Below are positions 45,756 through 55,994 of a stretch of DNA of 64,000 nucleotides, piece after piece (the stretch's first letter is position 1; every line of letters starts with the position of its first letter). The position numbers and the translations under genes are program-made. Under the pieces are notes generated by a model, which was not told the DNA's origin, ran no database searches, and worked only from the letters and a program-made list of their open reading frames with translations. The DNA comes from Chlamydia ibidis 10-1398/6 (lineage in GTDB: Bacteria; Chlamydiota; Chlamydiia; Chlamydiales; Chlamydiaceae), in contig NZ_APJW01000004.1 in the NCBI RefSeq assembly GCF_000454725.1, forward strand, positions 1 to 64,000, written 5' to 3'.

Positions 45756-47090
45756 ATGCTTAAAAACGATACTATTGCAGCAATAGCCACCCCACCAGGT
45801 GAAGGTAGCATCGCGATTGTTCGTCTCTCTGGCCCACAAGCTATTGCTATTGCCGATAAAGTTTTTTCTGGATCAGTGGCTTCCTTTTTATCGCATACAG
45901 TACACTTAGGCAAGGTAAACTATCTAGGAGAACAGATAGACCAGGCATTATTAGTGATAATGCGGGCTCCAAAATCATTTACGGGAGAGGATGTGATAGA
46001 ATTTCAATGCCACGGAGGATATTTTGCCTGTTCTCAAATTCTGGAGGCATTGATTGCAGAAGGAGCTCGGCCCGCACTTCCTGGAGAATTTTCACAAAGA
46101 GCTTTTCTGAATGGCAAAATTGATCTAATCCAGGCAGAAGCTATTCAAAACTTGATAGCTGCTGATAATCTAGACGCTTTTCGTATCGCTCAAAACCATT
46201 TTCAAGGTCATTTTTCTGAAAAAATTCAATATATAGAGAAAAAAATAGTTGAGGCCTTAGCGTTTGTTGAAGTGGTTGCAGATTTTCCTGAGGAAGAGCA
46301 ACCTGAAATGACTATTCCTAAACAATCTCTAGAAAGCGCAAGAGAGATCATCGAAGAACTAATTTCTAGCTTTGATGAGGGGCAAAAATTAGCTCAAGGC
46401 ACAAGTATTATTCTTGCTGGCCAGCCCAACGCAGGAAAATCGTCCCTGTTGAATGCTCTCACAAATAAAAACCGAGCCATAGTCACTGATATACCAGGAA
46501 CTACTAGAGATATTTTGGAAGAATCATGGCTATTGCAAGGCAAGCGCATACGTTTGTTAGACACAGCTGGGCAAAGAGAAACTAACAACCCTATAGAGCA
46601 AGAAGGGATTTCTCGGGCTATCCTTGCGATGGAAGAAGCGGAAGGTATATTATGGGTTATGGATGCAACACAGTCCCACCATACTCTACCCGAAATCTTA
46701 TTAAACAAACCGTGCATCCTTGTATGGAACAAGACAGATTTAGTGGTAAAACCTCCGCATCTGAATATTTCATTACCCCAAGTATATATTTCAGCCAAAA
46801 CAGGTCACGGAATTCCTGAACTAAAACAAGCAATACAACAATGGATACAGCAAGAACGTTTAGGGAAAAGCTCCAAAGTATTTCTAGTTTCAGCACGCCA
46901 TCACGCCATCTTACAAGAAGTTCATAAACATATACTTGCCACTCAAGAAGGATTCCTTTCAGGTTTAAATCCGGAATTTCTTGCCTTAGAATTACGTCAA
47001 GCGTTACAAGCAACAGGAAATCTTTCTGGTGCAGAAGTAACGGAAACAGTTTTAGGAGAAATTTTCAGCAGGTTTTGTATTGGAAAGTAA
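45756..47090 (+). CDS. mnmE: tRNA modification GTPase MnmE (TrmE)
   Basis: With MnmG it adds the cmnm5 group to U34 of certain tRNAs. The 444-residue protein starts [22 protein letters not shown] (folate-binding domain). It has an inserted G domain with [12 protein letters not shown] (~224-235), [14 protein letters not shown] and NKTD, and ends with the diagnostic CIGK. Its last 11 nt overlap nth. Confidence 0.97.
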   Translation: MLKNDTIAAIATPPGEGSIAIVRLSGPQAIAIADKVFSGSVASFLSHTVHLGKVNYLGEQIDQALLVIMRAPKSFTGEDVIEFQCHGGYFACSQILEALIAEGARPALPGEFSQRAFLNGKIDLIQAEAIQNLIAADNLDAFRIAQNHFQGHFSEKIQYIEKKIVEALAFVEVVADFPEEEQPEMTIPKQSLESAREIIEELISSFDEGQKLAQGTSIILAGQPNAGKSSLLNALTNKNRAIVTDIPGTTRDILEESWLLQGKRIRLLDTAGQRETNNPIEQEGISRAILAMEEAEGILWVMDATQSHHTLPEILLNKPCILVWNKTDLVVKPPHLNISLPQVYISAKTGHGIPELKQAIQQWIQQERLGKSSKVFLVSARHHAILQEVHKHILATQEGFLSGLNPEFLALELRQALQATGNLSGAEVTETVLGEIFSRFCIGK

Positions 47091-47733
47091 GATAGAACTT
47101 CGTGACTACATAATAACTACGCTTGAAACACTGTTTCCTAATCCTGAGCCTTCACTGACCGGATGGAAAACACCTTTCCAATTATTGATAGCCATTTTAC
47201 TGTCTGGAAATTCCACAGACAAAGCAGTCAACTCTGTAACCCCCAAGCTTTTTTCTATAGCTCCCACAGCACATGCAATGGCAAGCCTCGAACTAGGACA
47301 GCTGTATACATTGATAGCTCCGTGTGGACTAGGAAAAAGAAAATCAAAATATATACACGACTTATCCAACGAACTTTGCACCGCATACGAAGGAATTCCT
47401 CCAAAGTCCTTGACTTTGCTTTCTAAATTACCCGGGGTTGGGAGAAAAACAGCCTCCGTATTTCTAGGCATCGCACACAAAATTACAACTTTCCCGGTAG
47501 ATACACATATTCTAAGACTAGCTCAAAGATGGGGGATTACAGAGAAACGTTCTCCCCTAGCCGCAGAAAAAGATTTACGACAATTTTTTCGGGACAAAAA
47601 TTCTCCTAAACTACACTTACAACTCATTTACTACGCAAGAAAATATTGTCCAGCTTTGCGCCACAATACAAAAAAATGTAAAATATGTAGTTTCTTATAT
47701 CAAGATAACATGAAGCTGAAAACCTCTAACTAA
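47080..47733 (+). CDS. nth: Endonuclease III (DNA glycosylase/AP lyase)
   Basis: Removes oxidised pyrimidines in base excision repair. The 217-residue protein starts at TTG; AGG lies about 7 nt before it and no ATG is nearby. The helix-hairpin-helix [10 protein letters not shown] carries the catalytic Lys, and [13 protein letters not shown] the catalytic Asp. The C-terminal Fe-S loop is abnormal: three Cys only (about 190, 200, 203, spaced C-x9-C-x2-C) where C-x6-C-x2-C-x5-C is expected. The cluster may be altered or absent. Confidence 0.93.
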   Translation: MESKIELRDYIITTLETLFPNPEPSLTGWKTPFQLLIAILLSGNSTDKAVNSVTPKLFSIAPTAHAMASLELGQLYTLIAPCGLGKRKSKYIHDLSNELCTAYEGIPPKSLTLLSKLPGVGRKTASVFLGIAHKITTFPVDTHILRLAQRWGITEKRSPLAAEKDLRQFFRDKNSPKLHLQLIYYARKYCPALRHNTKKCKICSFLYQDNMKLKTSN

Positions 47734-47886
47734 CAGCACTTTTGTTTTTGTTTGGTGAGTTTATCGAATGAATAGACCGGGGGTTGTATTAAGTAATCAC
47801 GAAAATTACTTTGCTTTCTAACTGAGAAATCTTTTAGACTGTGGGGCTATTTTGTACCTCATTATTACAGTTTATTTTTATAAATA

Positions 47887-49122
47887 ATGAAAAAAAACGC
47901 TTCTAATAGAGACGGTTCTACCAAAGGACTCTCTGTTTGGTCGGTTGGGGGGTCTATTTTTGCTATGTTCTTCGGAGCAGGTAATATTGTTTTCCCTCTA
48001 GCCCTTGGTTATCACTTTCATAATCATCCTTGGCTAGCCTGTTTTGGGATGACCATTACTGCTGTTGTGGTTCCCTTATTAGGGCTTTTTGCTATGCTGC
48101 TTTATTCCGGCAATTATCAGAATTTCTTCTCTTCTATTGGGAAAATCCCAGGAATTATTTTTATAGTTGCTATTCTTTGTCTTATTGGCCCTTTTGGTGG
48201 AATCCCCAGAGCTATTGCAGTTTCTCACGCGACTTTGACTTCTCTTTTCCCAACAAAAGCTTTCTTCTTTTCTACCCTCCATGTTTTTAGTCTTGTATGC
48301 TGTGTCTTAATTTACTTGTTTGCATGTAAATTGAGTAAACTTATCCAATGGCTAGGCTCGGTCTTTTTCCCAATCATGCTAGCAGCCCTAGTATGGATTA
48401 TTTTTCGAGGATTAACAATTCCAGGACACCCAACCACAATTCCGGGACCTTGTGCTAAACAAGCATGGCTATCCGGTGTTGTCGAAGGGTTCAACACCAT
48501 GGATTTACTAGCAGCATTTTTCTTCTGCTCCATAGTATTGATCTCCGTCAGACAGATGATTGCACAAAAACATGGGGATAGTGCTGATGAAACACCTTTA
48601 AATTTTCAAAATATTAATAGAAAAGATAAACAAGTCATCGCTCTAGGTTTTGTCTTAGCAGCAGTATTGCTAACTAGCGTATATCTAGGATTTGCACTGT
48701 GCGCTGCACGTCATTCTGGTTTGCTTGCCTATGTCAACAAGGGACAAATTTTAGGAAGAATTTCTGCGATCGCTCTTGGCCCAAATAGCTTGCTCACTGG
48801 CATTTGCGTATTTATTGCTTGTTTAACTACAGAAATCGCTTTAGTTGGGATTGTTTCGGATTTTCTAGCTCGTATTATCCCATCAGAAAGAATGAGCTAT
48901 TCTAATGCAGTGATTTGTATCTTGATACCTTCTTACCTGATTTCGATCCTAAATTTCGAAAACATCAGTCTTCTTCTGTTGCCCTTACTACAATTAAGTT
49001 ATCCTGCATTAATCGCTTTGACTTGCGGAAGTATTGGCTATAGGTTATGGAATTTCCGTCATGTTAGAGCGTTATTTTATTTAACCCTCTCTCTTACGAT
49101 CATTTTGCGATTGATAAGCTGA
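47887..49122 (+). CDS. brnQ: Branched-chain amino acid transporter BrnQ
   Basis: Na+- or H+-coupled importer of Leu, Ile and Val, 411 residues with about 12 membrane helices. The N-terminal segment SVGGSIFAMFFGAGNIVFPLALGY is the family signature; GPFGGIPRAIAVSH is also typical. Chlamydia cannot make these amino acids, so uptake fits. The gap before it is, relative to C. trachomatis order, the junction between two blocks. Confidence 0.95.
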   Translation: MKKNASNRDGSTKGLSVWSVGGSIFAMFFGAGNIVFPLALGYHFHNHPWLACFGMTITAVVVPLLGLFAMLLYSGNYQNFFSSIGKIPGIIFIVAILCLIGPFGGIPRAIAVSHATLTSLFPTKAFFFSTLHVFSLVCCVLIYLFACKLSKLIQWLGSVFFPIMLAALVWIIFRGLTIPGHPTTIPGPCAKQAWLSGVVEGFNTMDLLAAFFFCSIVLISVRQMIAQKHGDSADETPLNFQNINRKDKQVIALGFVLAAVLLTSVYLGFALCAARHSGLLAYVNKGQILGRISAIALGPNSLLTGICVFIACLTTEIALVGIVSDFLARIIPSERMSYSNAVICILIPSYLISILNFENISLLLLPLLQLSYPALIALTCGSIGYRLWNFRHVRALFYLTLSLTIILRLIS

Positions 49123-49153
49123 GATTACGCCACATAGCTAGCATCATAACATT

Positions 49154-52100
49154 ATGGTTTTAAACGCTTTAGCCCCTTTTCGCCAAACAGCGATGGAGTA
49201 CCTCGCAACGAATCGGAGCTCTATTAAAATAGATTTTTCTGGAAACTGTTATAACATCTATATCCCAGATGAAGATTCTCCCGATGGAAATTGGGTAAGC
49301 ACGTTAAAGTTTCAAGATATCGATAATTTAGTCTTTGCTTCTTGCAGTTGTCCAGACGGAGACTGTTGTGTTCATCTTATGACAGCCTACTTAGCTGCAT
49401 ACGATACAAATGGTTGGCTACCCGTACATTACAAATTTGAATTATCATTTTGGAAGGAACTTTTTTTTAAACTTTTCTTAGACGGCATTTCTCTAGAATA
49501 TGAAGGAGACAGACGCTACTCTTTAATTTCTAAAGATATATCTTTGGAAATCACAGCCTTATCTACCGAATCCTTTGCTACATGGTTACCTCTGTTACAT
49601 GAAATTAAAGAACCTGTTATTCGCAACACCAAAACATTTCTTCAGTCTTCTCTTTATCGTATAGCTAAGTGCCTCTTTTTCTTTAATGAAGCTGGAGCTT
49701 GTTTAGAGATCTCTGAAAATCCTCAAGGTTACCCTACATGTTTTACGTTGCAATGGGAGGGCATCAACTTTAGTTGTGAGATTCTAAACTTATCCCTACT
49801 AGAAGAAGTATTTCCCAAAATTAACTTTGGACAAACTGATCTAGTATTCCACAAAAATAGTTGCTCTGTTTCCTCTGTTCGAGTGGCTCCGGAAGAAGCA
49901 CGTGTATACTTTACCATCGATCATAGAGAAAAGATAATTGATAGCTATCCAATCACACATATTGGATCTATAGGCTACGTAGCTAAGAAGCGTCTTGTGT
50001 TTCTCCCACCACAAGAGGCTTCTATTTCGATTTATGCTATTTCATTACTTAACGAAGAGTTAAGGCATCAATTACTATCACTATTGTGCTATGAATCTAA
50101 AGAAAGGCCTATTCGGTACTCTATTCATTTTTTAAGAGACTCTTCCCTCTCGTTTACAGCGTATTTGGATTATCCAGGCGATTTAGAAAACGGATATTTG
50201 ATTTATCCTAACTACTGTTATGTATCCGAAAAAGGTCTATTAGCAATTTCAGGATTACTGACATCGCAGATCTCCTTTATTGTGAAGGCAGATCAAGTAG
50301 AAGATTTTTTAAATACTCAAGGAGCGTTAATCCGAGAGCCTGGTTTTGAAATTTTTACAGATCGTGTGCCTGAAGGTCAATTAACTTATAATATCACAGA
50401 ACAAGGCAAACTCTTATTTCACTATGATACTGGCGACCCAACCACCATGGATATACGTTATGGGTCATGGACATATTACTCAAGCCAAGGATTTTTCCAA
50501 CATAGGCAAGCTAACCTAGCTATTCAAGACGGCTTGATTATAGAGGAAAATGATATCCCAGATTTTATTATGAAGCATGAAGTTGGGTTAAGAACAATTC
50601 CCGGATTCTTTGCTCCTACTCCAACGCTAAAAAATTTAATCTTAGAAGTTTACAAAGAGCCTAAAGGTTCTGGTTTAGTCTTAAAACCAGTATTCCAAGG
50701 GCTGGAACATGACAACTGCCGCCTATTCGGTACTTTCCTTTATCGAGAAAATCACGGATTCAACCTCTTACCTACACCACTACATGCATTAGCAAGTTTG
50801 CCTAGTAGAATTGCTCCCGAAGAAGTTCCTGAATTCATTACTCGATATGCAAACGATGACAGACTAGTCTTTACAGATTCACAAATCTCTCCTCCAGACT
50901 CATTGGAACTGATAATTTTATCAATAACGAGACCTCATCCTTCATCCCCATTGCATTTAGAGCTAGAACTTAAAACGAATTTAGGCACTCTACCTTTGGG
51001 CAATGTATTACAAGCTCTGAAAAATAGAAAAACCTTTATGTTTAGTAAAGCAGGGTTTTTGAATTTGCAATATTGTCTGTTCCAGTTCCTCAAGCAATTT
51101 TTATCAGCACACAAGTGTGTAATTGCTAACAACAGCGTTATAGCTACAGTCACTGACATTTTTAAACTCGATGCCTTAGCTCCATTGTCTCTTCACCAAA
51201 ATGTCAAAGCATCAAAAGAATGTTTAGACTTCTTTTCTCAACTCAAAGCATCCTGCTTGCCACCTATTCCAAACAACCTATTTTCTACAGATCACCAGCT
51301 GCGCCCATATCAGAATAGTGGCCTACTTTGGCTATGGTTTTTATATAATCACCGATTATCAGGCCTACTTTGTGATGAAATGGGGCTAGGGAAAACACAT
51401 CAAGCAACCGCTCTACTTGATATTGTCTTTCAATCTTCAGATGCTCAAGAACGTCCTAAATTTCTTGTCGTATGCCCTACTAGTGTACTTCCTCATTGGG
51501 AGCATACTCTAACAACACACTTACCTAATGTAAGTATATTTTCATTCCATGGCCCAAATAAACCCGAAACACTTCCTCCTTGCGATATTATCATTACCTC
51601 ATATGGGACATTACGACAAAATTATGAAAAATTTTATAAACCTTCATTCACTGTGTGTGTATTTGACGAAATTCATATGGCGAAAAACAAATCTAGTCAG
51701 ATACACAAAATTCTGTGCCGACTAGATGCACAAATGAAACTTGGATTAACAGGAACTCCTGTTGAAAATAATTTGCTAGAGTTTAAAGGTTTACTAGATA
51801 TTATCTTGCCAAACTATCTTCCATCAGATGCCTTGTTTAAAAAGCTATTTATCAAAAAGAATAGTGCTACAGAAAGCGAAGATGAAATTATCCCTTCTCA
51901 AGATTTACTACTAAAATTGACAAGACCCTTTATCCTACGCAGAACAAAAAAACATGTTCTTCCTGAGCTCCCTGATAAAGTGGAGTCTATTATTCCATGT
52001 ACATTATCCCCAGAACAGAAGAAACTTTATCTCGCAACACTACAAAGAGAAAGATCGCAAATTGCAGAGCTAGAATCTCCTAATGAATCAAATATCAATT

Positions 52101-52774
52101 ACCTTCATGTATTTGCTTTGTTAAATCATTTGAAACAAATTTGTAATCACCCTGCCATATTTTTCAAAAATCCAGATAAATACAAAGAGCATCAGTCTGG
52201 AAAGTGGAATTCATTCGTTAGACTTCTAAATGATTCGTTAGCCTCTGGTTATAAAGTCGTAGTTTTTTCACAATATATCCATATGATTCGCATCATCACT
52301 TTGTATCTTGAAGAGATGGGAATCAAATATGCTTCTATTCAGGGTAAATCTTTGAATAGAAAAGAGGAGATTGAATTATTCACTAAAGATCCGGAATGTC
52401 GTGTATTTGTAGGATCACTGTTAGCTGCTGGGACTGGGATTAATCTAACGGCTGGGAATGTCGTCATTATGTACGATAGATGGTGGAATCCTGCTAAGGA
52501 AAATCAAGCTCTTGATCGAGTGCATAGAATAGGACAGAAGAACACTGTATTTATTTATAAACTTATGACTGAAGATACTTTAGAAGAACGTATCCACTAC
52601 CTAATCGAGAAAAAAATTCGTCTTCTAGATCAAGTAGTTTCTACGCAAGACACAAACATCTTACATATGCTAAACCGAGAGGATCTCATTACAATCTTAT
52701 CCTACAAAGATGAGAGGACTATAACAGACCATGACGAAAGTAGCATGAGTAATGAAGAGACCTTGATCGAATAG
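49154..52774 (+). CDS. Second SNF2-family helicase with SWIM zinc finger (CT555 homologue)
   Basis: A 1206-residue paralogue of the other SNF2 protein in this window. SWIM finger at CSC...CVH (Cys64, Cys66, Cys72, His74). Core: CDEMGLGKTHQA (motif I, ~740), VFDEIHMAKN (motif II, DEIH in place of DEAH), LTGTPVENNLLEFKGLLD, VVIMYDRWWNPAKENQALDRVHRIGQ (motifs V-VI). The middle region is beta-rich and diverged from its paralogue. A 10-bp hairpin overlaps its stop. DNA-related role inferred from the family. Confidence 0.92.
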   Translation: MVLNALAPFRQTAMEYLATNRSSIKIDFSGNCYNIYIPDEDSPDGNWVSTLKFQDIDNLVFASCSCPDGDCCVHLMTAYLAAYDTNGWLPVHYKFELSFWKELFFKLFLDGISLEYEGDRRYSLISKDISLEITALSTESFATWLPLLHEIKEPVIRNTKTFLQSSLYRIAKCLFFFNEAGACLEISENPQGYPTCFTLQWEGINFSCEILNLSLLEEVFPKINFGQTDLVFHKNSCSVSSVRVAPEEARVYFTIDHREKIIDSYPITHIGSIGYVAKKRLVFLPPQEASISIYAISLLNEELRHQLLSLLCYESKERPIRYSIHFLRDSSLSFTAYLDYPGDLENGYLIYPNYCYVSEKGLLAISGLLTSQISFIVKADQVEDFLNTQGALIREPGFEIFTDRVPEGQLTYNITEQGKLLFHYDTGDPTTMDIRYGSWTYYSSQGFFQHRQANLAIQDGLIIEENDIPDFIMKHEVGLRTIPGFFAPTPTLKNLILEVYKEPKGSGLVLKPVFQGLEHDNCRLFGTFLYRENHGFNLLPTPLHALASLPSRIAPEEVPEFITRYANDDRLVFTDSQISPPDSLELIILSITRPHPSSPLHLELELKTNLGTLPLGNVLQALKNRKTFMFSKAGFLNLQYCLFQFLKQFLSAHKCVIANNSVIATVTDIFKLDALAPLSLHQNVKASKECLDFFSQLKASCLPPIPNNLFSTDHQLRPYQNSGLLWLWFLYNHRLSGLLCDEMGLGKTHQATALLDIVFQSSDAQERPKFLVVCPTSVLPHWEHTLTTHLPNVSIFSFHGPNKPETLPPCDIIITSYGTLRQNYEKFYKPSFTVCVFDEIHMAKNKSSQIHKILCRLDAQMKLGLTGTPVENNLLEFKGLLDIILPNYLPSDALFKKLFIKKNSATESEDEIIPSQDLLLKLTRPFILRRTKKHVLPELPDKVESIIPCTLSPEQKKLYLATLQRERSQIAELESPNESNINYLHVFALLNHLKQICNHPAIFFKNPDKYKEHQSGKWNSFVRLLNDSLASGYKVVVFSQYIHMIRIITLYLEEMGIKYASIQGKSLNRKEEIELFTKDPECRVFVGSLLAAGTGINLTAGNVVIMYDRWWNPAKENQALDRVHRIGQKNTVFIYKLMTEDTLEERIHYLIEKKIRLLDQVVSTQDTNILHMLNREDLITILSYKDERTITDHDESSMSNEETLIE

Positions 52775-52785
52775 CATCAAGGTCT
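52758..52785. terminator. Hairpin between convergent SNF2 and CT556 genes
   Basis: AGACCTTGAT (52758-52767) and ATCAAGGTCT (52776-52785) form a perfect 10-bp stem with an 8-nt loop, spanning the SNF2 stop codon. There is no long U-tract on either side. It is likely a transcript end for both genes. Confidence 0.55.
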
Positions 52786-52789
52786 AAAA

Positions 52790-53263
52790 TTATTGTCCAA
52801 TCCTTGTATAACCACGATAAGCAAGGAGCGCGCCAACACAGCCATAGAGATAAGCGCGATTCTTAGGCCAACTAAGTGTCAGACCCGCATCAGTCGCAAA
52901 CAATAAGATCACTACAGCAAACGCAGCTAGTCCCACGCCTAAAAACAATGCTGCCATTGGCCAGTATTGTAACCAAGACCAATGCATATTGGGATTAACG
53001 TGATCGTTAGACGTATTTAAGGCACGCTGTTCACTAAGGACAGCATCCCAATCTTCCGTGGAAACAGTGAATAGATCCTCCGTTCCCTGTTTTGAAGGAG
53101 TCTCTTCAGAGAGAGAGAGATGACAAGAAGCAAATCCACTGGAAGCTTCCGGAGGATCTTGAAGAAAAGCACTACAGTAGGGGCACTGAGGCATATGAAT
53201 CGACACGCTACCTTCACATTTCCAACAGATCCGCTGTGTCTCTGCCTCTCTAGCAAATGGCAT
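52790..53263 (-). CDS. Zinc-ribbon membrane protein (CT556 homologue)
   Basis: A 157-residue protein. The N-terminus has two knuckles, CWKC and CPYC (about residues 13-33), forming a zinc ribbon. A Ser/Glu-rich linker follows, then two membrane helices (about 95-120 and 130-148). GGGGGAG directly precedes the ATG region. Small zinc-ribbon/two-helix proteins are common and of unknown role; I see no catalytic residue. Confidence 0.8.
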   Translation of the reverse strand: MPFAREAETQRICWKCEGSVSIHMPQCPYCSAFLQDPPEASSGFASCHLSLSEETPSKQGTEDLFTVSTEDWDAVLSEQRALNTSNDHVNPNMHWSWLQYWPMAALFLGVGLAAFAVVILLFATDAGLTLSWPKNRAYLYGCVGALLAYRGYTRIGQ

Positions 53264-53456
53264 AGCTCTCCCCCTCTACCTTCTTTCTATCTTTCCGCAG
53301 AAAAATAGAACCTGTCTTAATTATCAGCCCTAATAAAGCCTAATTACAGGGCTTATCGCAAATTATAATTTCTATTGGGAAAAAATCAATGCTGAAAATT
53401 AATCTTTGGATCTAGAATAAGCAAAAAGTTCTTCGTAAAACAAATAGCAACACATA

Positions 53457-53473
53457 TCTGTTTATAAAACAGA
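53457..53473 (+). promoter_or_regulatory. Perfect inverted repeat upstream of lpdA
   Basis: TCTGTTT-ATA-AAACAGA, 7-bp arms, about 50 nt before the lpdA start. A TAGAAT box lies ~40 nt upstream of it with no convincing -35. The repeat could be an operator or leader hairpin. Confidence 0.3.
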
Positions 53474-53523
53474 GACATTTTATGGGGAATTTTAATTTTC
53501 GATATTCATGGGAACTGGAAATT

Positions 53524-54909
53524 ATGACTAAGGATTTCGACTGTGTAGTTATTGGTGCAGGACCTGGTGGTTATGTTGCAGCGATAACTGCTGCTCAGCA
53601 AGGATTGACTACTGCTCTTATTGAAGAAAAACAAGCTGGGGGGACATGCCTAAATCGTGGTTGTATACCTTCAAAGGCTCTTTTAGTTGGCGCGGGTATT
53701 GTCTCTCAAATTAAACATGCTAATCAGTTCGGAATTCATGTTGATAGTTATACGATTGATTATCCTGCGATGGTACAAAGGAAAAATACTGTTGTGCAAG
53801 GAATTCGTCAGGGTCTTGAAGGACTGATTCGTAGTAATAAAATCACTGTGTTCCAAGGCAAAGGATCTTTAATTTCATCTACAGAAGTAAAAGTACAAGG
53901 CATAGACACAGAACTCCTAAAAGCTAAGAATATTATTATTGCCACAGGATCCGAACCTAGACCATTCCCCGGAGTTCCTTTTTCATCCCGAGTACTCTGC
54001 TCAACAGGTATTTTGAACCTCACCGAGCTACCACGAAGGCTCGCTATTATTGGTGGCGGAGTTATTGGCTGTGAATTCGGTTCACTGTTTCATACCTTAG
54101 GGGTGGAAGTAACAATCATAGAAGCTGCTGATCAGATTTTATCGGTGAATAACTCTGAAATTTCTAAAACAATGCAGGATAAATTTACACGCCAAGGGAT
54201 TCGGATAATTACAAAAGCTTCGATTTCTCATCTTGAAGATCTAGGAGATCGTGTAAAATTAGTAGTTAACGACCAAACAGAAGAGTATGATTATGTCCTT
54301 GTATCTATCGGTCGTCAATTCAATACTACTGATATTGGATTAGATCATGGTGGCGTAATTCGTGACGACCGCGGGATAATTCCGGTAGATGAGACTATGA
54401 GAACAAATATCCCTAATATTTTTGCTATTGGTGATATTACGGGTAAGTGGTTGCTTGCGCACGTGGCTTCACATCAAGGTATTATTGCAGGTAAAAATGC
54501 TAGTGGGCGCCATGAAGTTATGGACTACTCTGCAATACCGTCAGTGATCTTTACATTCCCTGAAGTAGCTATGGTAGGGTTATCTTTGGATGCCGCTAAG
54601 CAACAAAATATTCCCGCCAAGTTAACTAAATTCCCATTTAAGGCTATAGGAAAAGCAGTTGCTATGGCTGAAGCTGATGGTTTCGCAGCGATTGTTACAC
54701 ACGAAGAATCGCAACAAATTCTTGGAGCTTACGTCATTGGGCCTCATGCAGCCTCTCTTATTTCAGAAATGACATTAGCAGTGCGCAATGAACTGACTCT
54801 TCCATGCATTTATGAAACAATCCATGCGCATCCTACTCTTGCAGAAATTTGGTCAGAAAGTGCCTTATTAGCAACCAATCACCCTCTACACTTGCCACCT
54901 AAATTATGA
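53524..54909 (+). CDS. lpdA: Dihydrolipoamide dehydrogenase (E3)
   Basis: FAD enzyme that reoxidises lipoamide in pyruvate and 2-oxoglutarate dehydrogenases and the glycine system. The 461-residue protein starts [20 protein letters not shown]; an ATG 42 nt upstream adds a non-homologous tail. The redox disulfide is [16 protein letters not shown], the NAD site [13 protein letters not shown], the FAD-contact segment [22 protein letters not shown], and the C-terminal His-Glu pair is in [14 protein letters not shown]-coupled to lipA. Confidence 0.96.
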   Translation: MTKDFDCVVIGAGPGGYVAAITAAQQGLTTALIEEKQAGGTCLNRGCIPSKALLVGAGIVSQIKHANQFGIHVDSYTIDYPAMVQRKNTVVQGIRQGLEGLIRSNKITVFQGKGSLISSTEVKVQGIDTELLKAKNIIIATGSEPRPFPGVPFSSRVLCSTGILNLTELPRRLAIIGGGVIGCEFGSLFHTLGVEVTIIEAADQILSVNNSEISKTMQDKFTRQGIRIITKASISHLEDLGDRVKLVVNDQTEEYDYVLVSIGRQFNTTDIGLDHGGVIRDDRGIIPVDETMRTNIPNIFAIGDITGKWLLAHVASHQGIIAGKNASGRHEVMDYSAIPSVIFTFPEVAMVGLSLDAAKQQNIPAKLTKFPFKAIGKAVAMAEADGFAAIVTHEESQQILGAYVIGPHAASLISEMTLAVRNELTLPCIYETIHAHPTLAEIWSESALLATNHPLHLPPKL

Positions 54910-55823
54910 CGGATAAACTTTCTTCCACTCAAATATCTTCTAGTAAGAAACTTTCACCACGTCTTCCTCAATGGTTAAGACGTGTGTTACCTAGGGGACA
55001 TAGCGCAGAATATACTGATGCTTCTATACGTAGAGCGCAGATGCCTACAGTATGTGAGGAAGCCTTATGCCCTAACCGTGCTCTCTGTTGGTCTAGAAAA
55101 ACAGCAACATATCTAGCATTAGGAGATGCATGTACGCGACGTTGTGGATTCTGCAATATCGATTTCACCAAACATCCTCTCCCACCAGATCCAGATGAAC
55201 CTAGTAAAATTGCAGCATCAGCTAAAGAGTTACGGTTGAAACATATTGTCATTACTATGGTAGCCCGTGACGACTTAGAAGATGGTGGAGCTAGCGCACT
55301 TGTAGCAATCGTTGAGAAGTTACATGAGGAACTTCCTGATTCTACTGTAGAAATTCTTGCCTCGGACTTTCAAGGCAATGTACATGCATTACACAAGTTA
55401 CTAGACTCAGGACTCGCGATTTACAATCACAATGTAGAAACTGTAGAACGATTATCCCCCTTAGTACGACATAAAGCTACTTATCGTAGATCATTACTTA
55501 TGCTACAGGAAGCAAGAAATTATCTTCCTAATCTTAAAATTAAGTCTGGGATCATGGTCGGCTTAGGAGAACAAGAGAACGAAGTAAAACAGACTCTAAA
55601 AGATCTGGCAAGCCATGGTGTATCCATTGTCACGATTGGTCAATATCTACGTCCTTCTCGATTACATATTCCGGTAAAAGAATACGTAACTCCTGAAACC
55701 TTCGAATATTATCGATCTGTAGGGGAATCATTAGGTTTAATGATATATGCTGGACCTTTTGTGCGTTCTAGTTTTAATGCTGATATTATCCTTAATGAGA
55801 TCACGAATAAAAACATTAAATAA
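54906..55823 (+). CDS. lipA: Lipoyl synthase
   Basis: Radical-SAM enzyme inserting two sulfurs into octanoyl groups on E2 proteins. The 305-residue protein has the auxiliary-cluster motif [12 protein letters not shown] (C-x4-C-x5-C) and the radical-SAM motif CTRRCGFC (C-x3-C-x2-C). RDDLEDGGA and the C-terminal SS-type end VRSSFNAD, with the conserved Ser, are present. Coupled to lpdA, so lipoylation and lipoamide recycling share a transcript. Confidence 0.97.
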   Translation: MTDKLSSTQISSSKKLSPRLPQWLRRVLPRGHSAEYTDASIRRAQMPTVCEEALCPNRALCWSRKTATYLALGDACTRRCGFCNIDFTKHPLPPDPDEPSKIAASAKELRLKHIVITMVARDDLEDGGASALVAIVEKLHEELPDSTVEILASDFQGNVHALHKLLDSGLAIYNHNVETVERLSPLVRHKATYRRSLLMLQEARNYLPNLKIKSGIMVGLGEQENEVKQTLKDLASHGVSIVTIGQYLRPSRLHIPVKEYVTPETFEYYRSVGESLGLMIYAGPFVRSSFNADIILNEITNKNIK

Positions 55824-55942
55824 ATCTTTCCATTTTTGAGAATATTGGTTTTAAAAATTAGGTCTGTGGTACTGGGTAGAACAATTTTCTAGTTTTTATC
55901 TTTCTAAAAGCCATAGACATATTTACTATTCAATGTTCACGA

Positions 55943-55971
55943 TTGGCACTAATCCGGCCTTTTGTTATGGT
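55943..55971 (+). promoter_or_regulatory. Promoter of the sctJ type III operon
   Basis: TTGGCA (55943-55948), 17-nt spacer, TATGGT (55966-55971), giving a start near 55978 and a very short leader before sctJ. The -35 matches at five of six positions, the -10 at four. Confidence 0.5.
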
Positions 55972-55994
55972 GAGTAAAAAGGTATGCGTGGATT

